From assembly GCF_946222305.1 (NCBI RefSeq), contig NZ_CAMIHZ010000001.1, forward strand, positions 107,656-171,655: a DNA stretch of 64,000 bases, read 5' to 3'. Every line of letters starts with the position of its first letter. Position 1 is the first letter of the stretch. Origin of the DNA: an uncultured Corynebacterium sp. (GTDB lineage Bacteria; Actinomycetota; Actinomycetes; Mycobacteriales; Mycobacteriaceae). The notes under the pieces were generated by a model. That model was not told the origin of the DNA, did no database searches, and was given only the letters and a program-made list of their open reading frames with translations. Positions 37,802 through 47,517 of this stretch are shown here, piece after piece. The translations under genes and the position numbers were made by a program.

Positions 37802-40072
37802 CTATCCGCCGGTGGTGACGCGGTAGACGTCATACACGCCCTCCACGTTGCGCAGCTGATTCATGGTGTAGCCCAGCTGCTTGGTATCCGAGACTTCGAA
37901 CGTAAAGCGGATCACCGCCACCCGGTCATCGGCGGTGTGTGAGCTCGTAGCAACAATCGGAACCTTCTGATCCGAGACCACGCGCGTGACTTCCGACAGC
38001 AACCCATTGCGGTCCAGACCTTCGATCTGGATCGTCACCAAGAATACCGCGTTGCTGAAGGAGCTCGCCCACTGGACATCGACTAGGCGGGCGGGCTCTG
38101 CATGCAGCTTCGGTGCATTGGTGCAGTCAGTGCGGTGGACGGATACTCCCCCGCCCTTGGTGATGAAACCGAAAACCTCGTCACCCGGCACCGGCGTACA
38201 GCACTTGGCCAGCTTCGCCGAGAAATCCGCCTGGCCCTGCACGAGGATGCCGGAGCCGTCACCACGACCCTCCTGTGGGGTGTTCGCGATACGGGAGACT
38301 GCGGGGGTCCGGTTGACCAGCTCATCTTCGGCTTCTTCCTGGGAGCCAAATTCCTCCATGAGGAGCTTGACCACATGGTCTGCCCCCACATCAGATCGTC
38401 CGATGGCGGCGTACAGAGAATCCACATCATCATGGCCGAGCTCGGACGCAATAGTCCGCATAGAATCCGCCGTGAACAGGCGGTGCAAGGGCAACCCGCC
38501 ACGTTGCACCTCGGCTGCCAGTAGATCGCGCCCCTTTTCGGTGGCCTCTTCGCGACGTTCCTTCGCAAACCACGCGCGAATCTTGTTCTTGGCTCGGGGC
38601 GAGACCACGAAATCCAACCAATCGCGGCTCGGACCGGCGGATTGATCCTTCGAAGTGAAGATCTCGACCTTGTCGCCTGTGTTGAGCTTCGATTCCAGTG
38701 CAACGAGCTTGCCATTGACCTTCGCGCCGATGCACCGGTGACCGACCTCGGTATGGACTGCGTAGGCGAAATCCAATGGCGTCGCCCCGGCAGTTAGCGT
38801 GACGGCATCGCCCTTGGGCGTGAACACGAAGATCTGATTGGTGGACAGGTCATAGCGCAGATTATCGAGGAACTCGTTGGGATCGGCGGCTTCCTTCTGC
38901 CAATCCAGCAACTGGCGCATCCACGCCATCTGGTCGACTTCCCCAGCGTCACCCTTGTGGCTGCCCTTGGTTTCTTTGTAACGCCAGTGGGCCGCAATGC
39001 CGAACTCGGCCTTGTGGTGCATCTCGTGCGTGCGAATCTGCACCTCCAGCGGCTTGGCCTTCGGCCCCAAGACCGTGGTGTGCAGCGACTGATACACACC
39101 GAATCGGGGGGCGGAGATATAGTCCTTAAACCTTCCCGGCATCGGGTGGTATAGGGTGTGGATCGCTCCCACAGCGCCATAACAATCGCGCACACTGTCG
39201 ACCAAGATGCGGATGCCCACGAGGTCAAAGATCTCGTCGAAGTCGCGACCACGCACGATCATCTTCTGATAGATCGACCAGTAGTGCTTCGGCCGTCCCA
39301 CCACCGTCGCTTGAATTCCCGAACGTCGCAGTGCGTCCTCGATTTCACGCTTAACTTCGGCGATATACGAATCACGCTTCGGCGCACGATCGGCAACCAT
39401 GCGCACAATCTCGTCGTACTTCTTCGGATACAAAATGGCGAAGGAAAGGTCCTCCAGTTCCCACTTCACCGTCGCCATGCCTAGGCGGTGTGCCAGCGGA
39501 GCGATAACCTCCAGAGTTTGGCGGGCCTTTTTGGCCTGTTTCTCCGGGGGTAGAAAGCGCATCGTGCGCATATTGTGCAGCCGGTCTGCGACCTTGATCA
39601 CCAGCACGCGCGGATCATTGGCGATCGCCACGATCATCTTACGGATCGTTTCAGCCTCCGCCGCCGAGCCGAGCACCATTTTGTCCAGCTTGGTCACACC
39701 ATCGACAAGCCGCGCCACCTCTGCGCCAAAATCAGCCGTGAGCTGCTCCAAGGTGTAGTCGGTGTCCTCCACCGTGTCGTGCAGCAAAGCCGCCACCAAC
39801 GTCGTGGTGTCCATGCCGATTTCCGCCGCGATCGTCGCCACCGCCAGCGGGTGTGTGATGTAGGGCTCACCGGATTTGCGCACCACGCCAGCATGGAGCT
39901 TTTCGGCCACGGTATAAGCCCGACCCAGCGATTCGACATCCGCCTTCGGATGGTATTTCCGGTGGATGGCCACGAGCGGACCCAAAACAGGGTTTACTCT
40001 CGCGCGCCCGCCACCAGTCAGACTGCGGGCAATGCGAGCCGCCATCCACAGCGATCCCTTTTCGTTACTCAT
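37802..40072 (-). CDS. relA: Bifunctional (p)ppGpp synthetase/hydrolase
   Basis: Makes and degrades the stringent-response alarmone. The full-length Rel of 756 residues has: an HD hydrolase domain (YITHPLAVATIAAEIG, LLHDTVEDTDY; about residues 60-190); a synthetase domain (FDEIFDLVGIRILVDSVRDC, PMPGRFKDYISAPRFGVYQSLHTTV); a TGS domain (FVFTPKGDAVTLTAGATPLDFAYAVH); a helical/zinc-finger region with CCTPVPGDE; and a C-terminal ACT domain. Both enzymatic halves keep their signature motifs. It starts 1 nt after the apt stop region, so it is cotranscribed with apt, as in other actinobacteria. Confidence 0.97.
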   Translation of the reverse strand: MSNEKGSLWMAARIARSLTGGGRARVNPVLGPLVAIHRKYHPKADVESLGRAYTVAEKLHAGVVRKSGEPYITHPLAVATIAAEIGMDTTTLVAALLHDTVEDTDYTLEQLTADFGAEVARLVDGVTKLDKMVLGSAAEAETIRKMIVAIANDPRVLVIKVADRLHNMRTMRFLPPEKQAKKARQTLEVIAPLAHRLGMATVKWELEDLSFAILYPKKYDEIVRMVADRAPKRDSYIAEVKREIEDALRRSGIQATVVGRPKHYWSIYQKMIVRGRDFDEIFDLVGIRILVDSVRDCYGAVGAIHTLYHPMPGRFKDYISAPRFGVYQSLHTTVLGPKAKPLEVQIRTHEMHHKAEFGIAAHWRYKETKGSHKGDAGEVDQMAWMRQLLDWQKEAADPNEFLDNLRYDLSTNQIFVFTPKGDAVTLTAGATPLDFAYAVHTEVGHRCIGAKVNGKLVALESKLNTGDKVEIFTSKDQSAGPSRDWLDFVVSPRAKNKIRAWFAKERREEATEKGRDLLAAEVQRGGLPLHRLFTADSMRTIASELGHDDVDSLYAAIGRSDVGADHVVKLLMEEFGSQEEAEDELVNRTPAVSRIANTPQEGRGDGSGILVQGQADFSAKLAKCCTPVPGDEVFGFITKGGGVSVHRTDCTNAPKLHAEPARLVDVQWASSFSNAVFLVTIQIEGLDRNGLLSEVTRVVSDQKVPIVATSSHTADDRVAVIRFTFEVSDTKQLGYTMNQLRNVEGVYDVYRVTTGG

Positions 40073-40073
40073 G

Positions 40074-40703
40074 TCAGCTCACCGTCTCATCGCTGCCGGG
40101 ATCTTTTGGTTCGACGCCCAAATCCACCAGCGACCTCGAATCTCCCTTGGCTACTACATACAGGGGCAGGTCGCGCAGCTTGTCCCGCCCGCGGAGGCCA
40201 TCCACTTCGAGCACTACGGCCAGTCCGCACACGTGTGCCCCTGCACGTTCCAACAGCTCTTGCGATGCCCGCAGTGTTCCGCCGGTGGCGAGGACGTCAT
40301 CGATGAGGATGATGCGCTTACCCTCGAGCGGAATTCCGCTGGCCGGCACTTCCAGAGTCGCGCTGCCATATTCGAGGTCATAGCTGACTTGGTGAACCGG
40401 GGGTGGCAGCTTCCCGCCCTTACGCACGGCCAGCACTCCGAGACCTAGTTCATAGGCAACGGCACTTCCGAGCAGGAACCCACGCGCATCCAATCCACCA
40501 ATGAGGTCGGCTCCTACTTCTCGGCAGGCATCCGCAAGGTCGTGCACCAGCAGCTGGTAGCACTCGGGATCCGCCAAGACGGGCGTGAGGTCCTCAAAGA
40601 CAATCCCTTGTTTCGGGAAATCCGGCACAATGCGCGTGAACTTTTTCAGAGCTTCTTGAGCCGTCGTGGGCTTCTCCGTCGTAGATGGAACGGGGGTGTT
40701 CAC
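40074..40703 (-). CDS. apt: Adenine phosphoribosyltransferase
   Basis: Salvages adenine to AMP using PRPP. The ~209 residues show FPKQGIVFEDLTPVLADPE, the GLDARGFLLGSAVAYELG segment, and the PRPP motif RIILIDDVLATGGTLRAS. The GTG at 40703 (MNTPVPSTTEK) has an AAGAGG ribosome binding site 8-9 nt upstream, and is preferred over one six codons earlier. Downstream is relA; upstream is the orphan solute-binding lipoprotein. A TATAGT hexamer at 40776-40781 could be an apt promoter -10. Confidence 0.96.
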   Translation of the reverse strand: MNTPVPSTTEKPTTAQEALKKFTRIVPDFPKQGIVFEDLTPVLADPECYQLLVHDLADACREVGADLIGGLDARGFLLGSAVAYELGLGVLAVRKGGKLPPPVHQVSYDLEYGSATLEVPASGIPLEGKRIILIDDVLATGGTLRASQELLERAGAHVCGLAVVLEVDGLRGRDKLRDLPLYVVAKGDSRSLVDLGVEPKDPGSDETVS

Positions 40704-40809
40704 TTGCTTTACCTCTTGCACGTGGATCGAAAAGAAACCAAGCCACAGCTACCCCAGGGTGCCGGGGCACTTGTCACTATAGGTGCCTACTTTAGCGAAC
40801 CATGGCGAT

Positions 40810-42480
40810 TTAACTGGCTTTTCCGCTGTTGCTAGCCCCGCCCGGTGATCCTTGGTTGGGCACACCCGAAGGGGCTTTGCCATCAGGATCGCTGGAGCTC
40901 GGACTTTCGGCTGGGACCGGGTTTTTGCGGGTGATCCAGCGATCCATGTTCCAGCTCACGCCACCGTCAGCACCGTTGTCCAAAACGTTATGCACATGCT
41001 CTTCCGACGCAATGGTGCGTGCCTCAGTCACCAGTGGAATGGAGTAACTGTCGTCCGCCAGCTTCTTTTCCTCGCGTTGGATCTCGGTCAGACGACCGGA
41101 TACGCCATTAGCTACGGCAGCATTGCGTCCAAACGTGGTTCGGGTATCGAGCAGAACGTCGTATTCTACCCCCAACACGCCGTAGGCACTGACCTTGAGT
41201 GGGACTGGTTCGACTGTCACTCCCACCGCACCGCAAGATTCCTTGATCTTGTCCACAATGACCTTGTAGCGAGAGGTCGTTTCTAGGTAACCAATGCGAA
41301 TGTGTTGCCCTGTCAGCGCTCCCGCCTTTTCTGGGGCGAAGACGGTGTTTTCTCTTGAGGTGCGACTCAATTGGGTAGTCAGCGGATGTGCCGGCCCAAT
41401 CACGCGTAGGCCGGTTGGTCGGACCCTAGCTCCCGAGTGCTTGGAAACCGCTCCGGCTATGGAGCCTTGGTCAATGCAGTAATTCAACGCCTGCCGCAAC
41501 TCGGGTGTCGCTAGAGGTCCGAGGTCGGAGATACGCAACGTATCGACTCGCGAGGTCTGCACCTTGGTCACACGCCAATCCGGCGCTTTCAAACCGAGTT
41601 CTTCGGGGTTGTTACCGGCGTCGATATCGGCGACCTTCAGCTGATTCTGCTCCCGGAGTTTCGCCAGATCCGCGCGGCGTGGCCACATGTGGATCGGATC
41701 TTCAGCGGGCTTGACCCCGGACCAACCGGGGTTAGCGGTGAGCTTGAGGTGACCGTCCTCGGTGCGTTCATCGATCTTGTATGGCCCCGAGGTCGGCACC
41801 TCCTTCGGATCGGTTTTACTCAACAGGAAGCTTTCCTGCCACTGCTTACCCAGTTCCGAGAGCTGTTGTTCATCGCCGGAACGCACAGCTTGGGCGCCAT
41901 CTGACACCTGGGCACGCTCCGCCACTTTATGCATGGGCAAAACGGTGCCCGCACTGAATAGTTCGCGAAACCTTTCTCCGAAGCCGTGCTTGAAGTTCAC
42001 CACGAATCGCTTGGAACCGGGCTTGCACGCGACGTTTTCCACTTGGGAAAACAAGGGCATGTCCGATCCAAACAAATCTGGGCGTTTAGACGCTTCGTAA
42101 GTCAGTAGAAAGTCATCGCAGACCACGGGCTTGCCGTCGGAATACTTAGCTTGAGCGTTGATCTGATAATTGACCGTACCCTGAGACCGGGTGCTTGGGA
42201 TGGCTGTCACTAGATCGGGATTGGGCAGCAACTGCTCGTCTGGTCCTTCGATGAAGGCACCGGGATAAAGGCGGGCGCTAATTTTGCTGGCATCGGTGGC
42301 CACGCCCAGCGCGGTACCTGCGTTGGTGGTCACCAACTCCTGAGGCAGGGCGTAGCCGAATTGTGGCTCAGGCTTGTCCTTGCCAACTGGTGAGCCGTTG
42401 TCGGAGCACGCAGCCACCGCCGCCGTCACTGAGACCGCGGCCACCGCTACCGTGATCCTTTTGGCAACCCTGCGTTTCAC
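40810..42480 (-). CDS. Orphan solute-binding lipoprotein (DppA/SBP_bac_5 family)
   Basis: Lipoprotein of the peptide/nickel-type solute-binding family. The ~556 residues begin with a basic signal and a lipobox AAVAAC (Cys ~25). The SBP_bac_5-like fold follows, with features such as QINAQAKYSDGKPVVCDDFLLTYEA and STRSQGTVNYQINAQ; the C-terminus is Ser/Pro/Gly-rich. No permease or ATPase genes flank it, so its ligand and transporter are unknown. The GTG at 42480 has a GGAAGG ribosome binding site. It lies 11 nt after secDF, in the secF-Rv2585c-apt-type position seen in mycobacteria. Confidence 0.85.
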   Translation of the reverse strand: MKRRVAKRITVAVAAVSVTAAVAACSDNGSPVGKDKPEPQFGYALPQELVTTNAGTALGVATDASKISARLYPGAFIEGPDEQLLPNPDLVTAIPSTRSQGTVNYQINAQAKYSDGKPVVCDDFLLTYEASKRPDLFGSDMPLFSQVENVACKPGSKRFVVNFKHGFGERFRELFSAGTVLPMHKVAERAQVSDGAQAVRSGDEQQLSELGKQWQESFLLSKTDPKEVPTSGPYKIDERTEDGHLKLTANPGWSGVKPAEDPIHMWPRRADLAKLREQNQLKVADIDAGNNPEELGLKAPDWRVTKVQTSRVDTLRISDLGPLATPELRQALNYCIDQGSIAGAVSKHSGARVRPTGLRVIGPAHPLTTQLSRTSRENTVFAPEKAGALTGQHIRIGYLETTSRYKVIVDKIKESCGAVGVTVEPVPLKVSAYGVLGVEYDVLLDTRTTFGRNAAVANGVSGRLTEIQREEKKLADDSYSIPLVTEARTIASEEHVHNVLDNGADGGVSWNMDRWITRKNPVPAESPSSSDPDGKAPSGVPNQGSPGGASNSGKAS

Positions 42481-42491
42481 AAAATCCCTTC

Positions 42492-45400
42492 CTACATTCC
42501 CGGACGCCACGTCTGCCCAGCTCCCCCGCTATCGGGTCCTTCTGGGCGTCGGTTTTGACCGGTCGACCTAGTCCCGTCTGCCACGTCTTCATCCCTAGCC
42601 TCTGGCCGGCTCACGCGGTGGGCCGATCCAGGGAACTGAACCTTTCGCTTGCCATCCTCATTCGACGCCACGTCGGCTCCCTTTGCCGACACCAGTGGAT
42701 CGTTGGCATCCGCGACAGAGGTTGCCGTGGCGGTCGCTGTGGCAGCACGGTCCGTATTGGCATCATGAGGCTCCACCTCGGAGGTGCCGGCGTCTGCATC
42801 GACTCCGGCGCCACGCTGAATTGCCGAGTGGGACTCCGCGGCAGGTACTTCATCGGCCTCCGCCGTACTGCCCTCACGAGCCTTGAGCACGCGAGCGTTG
42901 TGGTCTCGGTACTTGCGCTGGCGGGACTTGATGGTGGCCAGCAGTGGCGCGGCGAAGAAAATGGAGTTGAACGTACCGACAATCACACCAATGAACTGGA
43001 CGAGCGCCAGATCCTTGAGGGTGCCAACACCCATGAGGCCAACGGCCACGACCAGCAGGGAAACGATCGGCACCGCGGAGAAGATCGAAGTGTTGATCGA
43101 GCGCATGATCGTCTGGTTGAGGGCGAGGTTGGCTTGCTCGTCGAATGTCGAGCGGGTCGAACCAAACAGGCCGGAGGTGTTTTCCCTGATCTTGTCGAAC
43201 ACCACCACCACGTCGTAGAGGGAGAACGCCAGGATCGTCAGCAAGCCGATGACGGTGGCTGGGGAAACCTCGAAGCCAACGAGAGCGTACAGACCGGCCA
43301 CCACTGCCAGATCCAGCAGGATGGTGACGATGGCAGCCAGTGCCATGTCGCGTTCCAAGCGGATCGTGATGTAGGCGAACACGATCAGCAAGAACACACC
43401 AAGCGACAGCAGCATGCGCTGGGTAATGGACTTACCCCATGATTCGGACACCGTGGAATCCGTGACCGCGTTCTCGCTTACTTCTCCGGCCGCGTTCTTC
43501 GGGTGGAACTTCTCGAACAGGGCGGAACGAACCTGGCGGATCTGTTCTTCGCTGAGGCGCTCGGACGTGACCTCGATGACGCGGGAATCGCCACTACCGA
43601 CGGTTTGTGCGGACTGCGGGCGCACACCAATGGCCTTCTCGAATGTCTCTTCCACCTGAGACTGCGTGACGTTGTCCGCTGGTGGCATGGACATTCTGGT
43701 GCCACCCTGGAAGTCGATCCCCAGAGTGAAACCGCGGATAAGGATCGCTCCGATCGCGACAACCAGCATGGCGGCCATGAGCCCGTACCACCTGCGGCGG
43801 TTCGGGATGATCTTGAAGCCACCCATGCCGTTGTACATCTTGTCGAAGAATCCCATCGAGGATTTCTTCGCAACAGCCTTCTTGGCACCAGTGTTGGTCA
43901 CGGACTCGTTGATCGAGGACTTGCCCTTGGCTTCGGCTGCGCGGAAAGCGGCCCCCAGGCCATTGAAGCTTGGGTTGGCAAACGCGGGGCGTCGGGAAGC
44001 CAAAATGACCAAAGGAGCAGATACCAGGAAAGCGATGACCAAGTCGAAGATGGTGGTCAGGCCAAGCGTGAAGGCAAAGCCCTTAACTTCTCCGATAGCG
44101 AGGAAGTACAGCACCAAGGCGCCAAAGAGGCTGACTGCCTTACCGGTAACGATGGTGCGACGGGCGCGCTGCCATGCCCGTGGGACAGCAGAGCGGAAGG
44201 TACCGCCATCGCGAATTTCGTCCTTGATGCGTTCGAAGTAAATGACGAACGAGTCGGCGGTGGTTCCCAGACCGATGATCAAACCGGCGATACCGGCCAG
44301 GTCTAGGCTGTAGCCGATCCAGCGGCCCAACAACACGATGAGCCCGTAGACCAACACGAATGCGGACAGCAGCGAGACGATGGCGATCACACCGAGGCCG
44401 CGGTAGTAGATCAGTGCGTACAGGGCGATGAGCAGCAAGCCCACAGCACCCGCGATGAGTCCAGCCTTGAGGGAAGCCTCACCCAAGGTAGGCGAAATAG
44501 TGGTGGTGGTGCCACCCGGCTCGCCGTTTTCACCGACGAAGCTGATGGGCAACGCACCGTAACGCAGGTTATTGGCTATATCCTGGGCTTCCTTCTCACT
44601 GAAGTCACCCGTGATCTGGGAGACATTACCCGGAGGGGTGGGCTCCTGAATGACAGGAGCGGAGAGCACCTTGGAATCCAGTGTGATGGCCACCTGCTGC
44701 TGCAGCATCTGCTGGCCGAACTTGTACCAGGTCTCGCCACCTGGGGTTTCCTTGCCAGTCTTGAACTTGAAGGAAATCGCCATCTGGGTGGTCTGCGGGT
44801 TCAGCCCACCGGTGATTGGAGCACTGCCGTCGATCATCGCTCCGGTGAGGTACTTGGCATCTGGGCCGGGCTTGGAGCCTTCCAGTACTGGGGCTGGGCC
44901 CAGGACTTGTACTTGACCTTGGGTGTCACAGGTGACGAACGGCTTGGCGGGATCGTCGGCGCCGGCGAGCTTATCGGCTCCCTCACAGGTCAGCAGGGCG
45001 CGGGCGGCTTCCTGCTTATTTGGCTTGTCCGATTGGCGATCTGCCAGCAGAACCTTGACCATTTTGTCGCGGTTCTTCTGCTGCTCCACACTGGTCTTGC
45101 CCTCGGCTGGCGCCTTAGCAGTGATCTTTAGTTCCTTCGGTGCGTCGGGCACCTTCTGCTTCTTGAGGAACTTCATGAGGTCGTCAAGCTTTTTCTGGGC
45201 AGCCTCCGGCGTAATGGCACCGACTTCGACCCAGCGGTTGGCCATTGCTTCGACTTCCTTGAACACGTCCTTATCCGGCTGTGCCGGTTGCTGCACGACG
45301 GGTCGGAAGACCAGCTGCGAGGTCTTACCCAGGGCCCGGGCTTCCTCAACGTTTTCACCGGGGACGGTGATCACGAGGTTGCTGCCGTCGGCACGCACCT

Positions 45401-45674
45401 CTGCACCGGAGACACCCATACCGTTGACGCGGTCGCTCAGAATCCGGCGAGCTTGATCCAGTTGCTCCGTGCTCGGCTTTGCGCCCTGCGGAACCAGCGT
45501 GACGCGAGTACCACCTTGCAGGTCGATACCCAGTTTTGGTGCGAGGGATTTGTTGCCAGTAAGGAAGATCAATCCAGATACGACAACGAGGATGAGGGTG
45601 AAAAACGCGAGCGCGCGCTTGGGCCAAGCAAAGGAATTGCTCTTGGCAGCTCTGGTGGAGCGTTTCGTGGCCAC
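42492..45674 (-). CDS. secDF: SecD-SecF fusion protein-export subunit
   Basis: Auxiliary protein-translocase subunits that use the proton gradient to help SecYEG release substrates. This is one uninterrupted 1,060-codon frame. The SecD half (about 1-590) has TM1, the D1 motif GIDLQGGTRVTLVPQG and the conserved GLGTTADSFVIYFERIKDE. A ~25-residue linker leads to the SecF half (from about 607), with FTLGIDFQGGTRMSMPP and TIL AFSLYDVVVVFDKIREN-type motifs, plus five further membrane segments. A hydrophilic tail of ~120 residues ends it. Actinobacteria normally have separate secD and secF; an internal ATG at 43856 could still start a free SecF. It is next to yajC. Confidence 0.93.
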   Translation of the reverse strand: MATKRSTRAAKSNSFAWPKRALAFFTLILVVVSGLIFLTGNKSLAPKLGIDLQGGTRVTLVPQGAKPSTEQLDQARRILSDRVNGMGVSGAEVRADGSNLVITVPGENVEEARALGKTSQLVFRPVVQQPAQPDKDVFKEVEAMANRWVEVGAITPEAAQKKLDDLMKFLKKQKVPDAPKELKITAKAPAEGKTSVEQQKNRDKMVKVLLADRQSDKPNKQEAARALLTCEGADKLAGADDPAKPFVTCDTQGQVQVLGPAPVLEGSKPGPDAKYLTGAMIDGSAPITGGLNPQTTQMAISFKFKTGKETPGGETWYKFGQQMLQQQVAITLDSKVLSAPVIQEPTPPGNVSQITGDFSEKEAQDIANNLRYGALPISFVGENGEPGGTTTTISPTLGEASLKAGLIAGAVGLLLIALYALIYYRGLGVIAIVSLLSAFVLVYGLIVLLGRWIGYSLDLAGIAGLIIGLGTTADSFVIYFERIKDEIRDGGTFRSAVPRAWQRARRTIVTGKAVSLFGALVLYFLAIGEVKGFAFTLGLTTIFDLVIAFLVSAPLVILASRRPAFANPSFNGLGAAFRAAEAKGKSSINESVTNTGAKKAVAKKSSMGFFDKMYNGMGGFKIIPNRRRWYGLMAAMLVVAIGAILIRGFTLGIDFQGGTRMSMPPADNVTQSQVEETFEKAIGVRPQSAQTVGSGDSRVIEVTSERLSEEQIRQVRSALFEKFHPKNAAGEVSENAVTDSTVSESWGKSITQRMLLSLGVFLLIVFAYITIRLERDMALAAIVTILLDLAVVAGLYALVGFEVSPATVIGLLTILAFSLYDVVVVFDKIRENTSGLFGSTRSTFDEQANLALNQTIMRSINTSIFSAVPIVSLLVVAVGLMGVGTLKDLALVQFIGVIVGTFNSIFFAAPLLATIKSRQRKYRDHNARVLKAREGSTAEADEVPAAESHSAIQRGAGVDADAGTSEVEPHDANTDRAATATATATSVADANDPLVSAKGADVASNEDGKRKVQFPGSAHRVSRPEARDEDVADGTRSTGQNRRPEGPDSGGAGQTWRPGM

Positions 45675-45810
45675 AGTAAAAACTCCTGGGCGTCTATCGG
45701 GAACTGGTGACGTTTCTTAAGCTGGCCAGCCCAACCGTAGTTCGCGGAAGGTTTTCCCGCGGGTTACCCACTTCGGTGTGGAGGGGCATAGGCCAATTTG
45801 TAACCTGATG

Positions 45811-45839
45811 ATTTTAACCCGTAAGGGCTAAATACGTAA
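45811..45839 (-). promoter_or_regulatory. Candidate secDF promoter
   Basis: Minus-strand TTACGT (45834-45839) and TAAAAT (45811-45816) with 17-nt spacing. The start would be near 45804, giving a leader of ~130 nt before secDF at 45674. It lies in the 234-nt gap between yajC and secDF. Confidence 0.5.
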
Positions 45840-45908
45840 TCACCGCCCGGTTGGGGTGTTGCGCTGTTAGCTCACAGCGTCTACTTCCCTACCGCGCGGT
45901 GTGGTGCA

Positions 45909-46346
45909 TTAGAGACGATCTTCGGGCGTGCCGTTCGGGTTATTCGTAGTGTCGGGCCCGTGACTGGTGCCGGGCTCGCGACCGTCGTTGTCGACGGTAC
46001 GGTCGCTTAGCTCGTCGCACTGTTCAACTGGACGGGACCTGCTTGGATTGGTCTTCTGCAGAGCTTCCCCTTGGGCCGATCCATCGTCGACGGAGTCCAC
46101 AGCACTGAGAACAGCCGTGCGATCCCACGTCGTGACCACGCTAGGAGCAACTTCCAAGTCGACGGTCTTTTCACCCACGTGGTGCAGACGGCCTTGAATT
46201 CCCGAGGTCATGCGCACAACCATGCCTGGGCGCAACTGCGCTTGGAAGGCTCGAATTTCCTTGAGCTTCTGGTTCTGCTTGCGAATCTGGAACAGTGGCA
46301 ATGCGATGAAAACCAGCAGGACAAGAATAAGAATAAGTGGATCCAT
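45909..46346 (-). CDS. yajC: Preprotein translocase subunit YajC
   Basis: Small membrane protein that associates with SecDF. The 145 residues begin with a single transmembrane helix (MDPLILILVLLVFIALPLFQ) and the YajC core RAFQAQLRPGMVVRMTSGIQGRLHHV (shown in part). A ~65-residue hydrophilic C-terminus rich in Asp, Thr, Pro and Asn follows and is not conserved. It lies between ruvB and secDF, the standard actinobacterial position. Confidence 0.93.
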   Translation of the reverse strand: MDPLILILVLLVFIALPLFQIRKQNQKLKEIRAFQAQLRPGMVVRMTSGIQGRLHHVGEKTVDLEVAPSVVTTWDRTAVLSAVDSVDDGSAQGEALQKTNPSRSRPVEQCDELSDRTVDNDGREPGTSHGPDTTNNPNGTPEDRL

Positions 46347-46406
46347 ACCAGCCAGTGTGCCACATCGCCCACCGAGGCCAGGCAGCAGCCTCCGCGGTCG
46401 AATCCT

Positions 46407-47495
46407 TTAAAGCCCGATCGTTCCCTCTGGAGGTTCCAGTCCGACGTGCCGCCAGGCGGCTGCTGTCGCCACTCGTCCGCGGGGTGTTCGGGCGACCATT
46501 CCCGCCCGCACGAGGTAGGGCTCGCACACTTCCTCCACCGTTGATGGTTCTTCGCCTACGGCGATGGCTAGGGTATTGACGCCCACAGGGCCCCCGCCGT
46601 GGCCGCGGACCAGGGCATCGAGTACTGCCCTATCCAGGCGATCCAAACCGGATTCGTCGACATCGAACACCAAGAGGGCGGCCTTGGCGACCTCGAGGGT
46701 GACTTTGCCATCGGCGTTGACGTCGGCGAAATCTCGGACGCGGCGCAGCAGGCGATTGGCGATACGGGGTGTTCCACGGGAGCGCGACGCAATTTCCGAT
46801 GCAGCTGCACCATCGATCTGCACCCCAAGGATTCCTGCCGCGCGGGTCACCACGCGAGTGAGATCCTCCACGTCGTAGAACTCCATCTGGGCGGTGAAAC
46901 CAAACCGATCGCGTAACGGACCGGTGAGCATACCGGCGCGCGTCGTGGCACCGACCAAGGTGAACGGCGCAATCTCGATCGGGATTGAGGTGGCCCCGGG
47001 GCCTTTGCCCACGATCACATCGATACGGAAATCCTCCATCGCCATGTAGAGCATCTCCTCAGCAGGGCGAGCAATACGGTGGATTTCGTCGATGAAGAGG
47101 ACATCGCCTTCCATAAGGTTCGACAACATGGCGGCCAAATCCCCGGCCCGTTCCAGTGCGGGGCCACTGGTCATGCGCAGGGATGTTCCGAGCTCTTGGG
47201 CGATGATCATCGCCATGGTGGTCTTTCCCAATCCGGGTGGTCCGGCGAGCAGTACGTGATCGGGCACAACTCCCCGGGTGCGCGCTCCACCCAGGACGAG
47301 GTCCAGCTGAGTACGCACCTTGGGTTGCCCAATAAATTCGCCGAGGGATTTCGGGCGAAGAGAACTCTCCACGTCCGAGTCACCGGGCACCTGCCCAGCG
47401 CTCAAATCGGCGTTGATACCTCCCCCGGCGTTGGCGCCACCGAATTCCTGTGCGCCCGGAGGCAATTCAAATTCGGTTCTCTCCACGTCACTCAT
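46407..47495 (-). CDS. ruvB: Holliday junction branch-migration ATPase RuvB
   Basis: AAA+ motor that drives branch migration with RuvA. The 362 residues have an unusual ~40-residue N-terminus rich in Gly, Ala and Asn, then SLRPKSLGEFIGQPKVRTQL, Walker A AGPPGLGKTT, Walker B VLFIDEIHRI, sensor LVGATTRAGML, and the C-terminal winged helix (ALDALVRGHGGGPVGVNTLA). It lies 22 nt after ruvA and ends the ruvC-ruvA-ruvB cluster. Confidence 0.97.
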   Translation of the reverse strand: MSDVERTEFELPPGAQEFGGANAGGGINADLSAGQVPGDSDVESSLRPKSLGEFIGQPKVRTQLDLVLGGARTRGVVPDHVLLAGPPGLGKTTMAMIIAQELGTSLRMTSGPALERAGDLAAMLSNLMEGDVLFIDEIHRIARPAEEMLYMAMEDFRIDVIVGKGPGATSIPIEIAPFTLVGATTRAGMLTGPLRDRFGFTAQMEFYDVEDLTRVVTRAAGILGVQIDGAAASEIASRSRGTPRIANRLLRRVRDFADVNADGKVTLEVAKAALLVFDVDESGLDRLDRAVLDALVRGHGGGPVGVNTLAIAVGEEPSTVEEVCEPYLVRAGMVARTPRGRVATAAAWRHVGLEPPEGTIGL

Positions 47496-47517
47496 GGTCG
47501 TCTACCTTACCTGGGGC

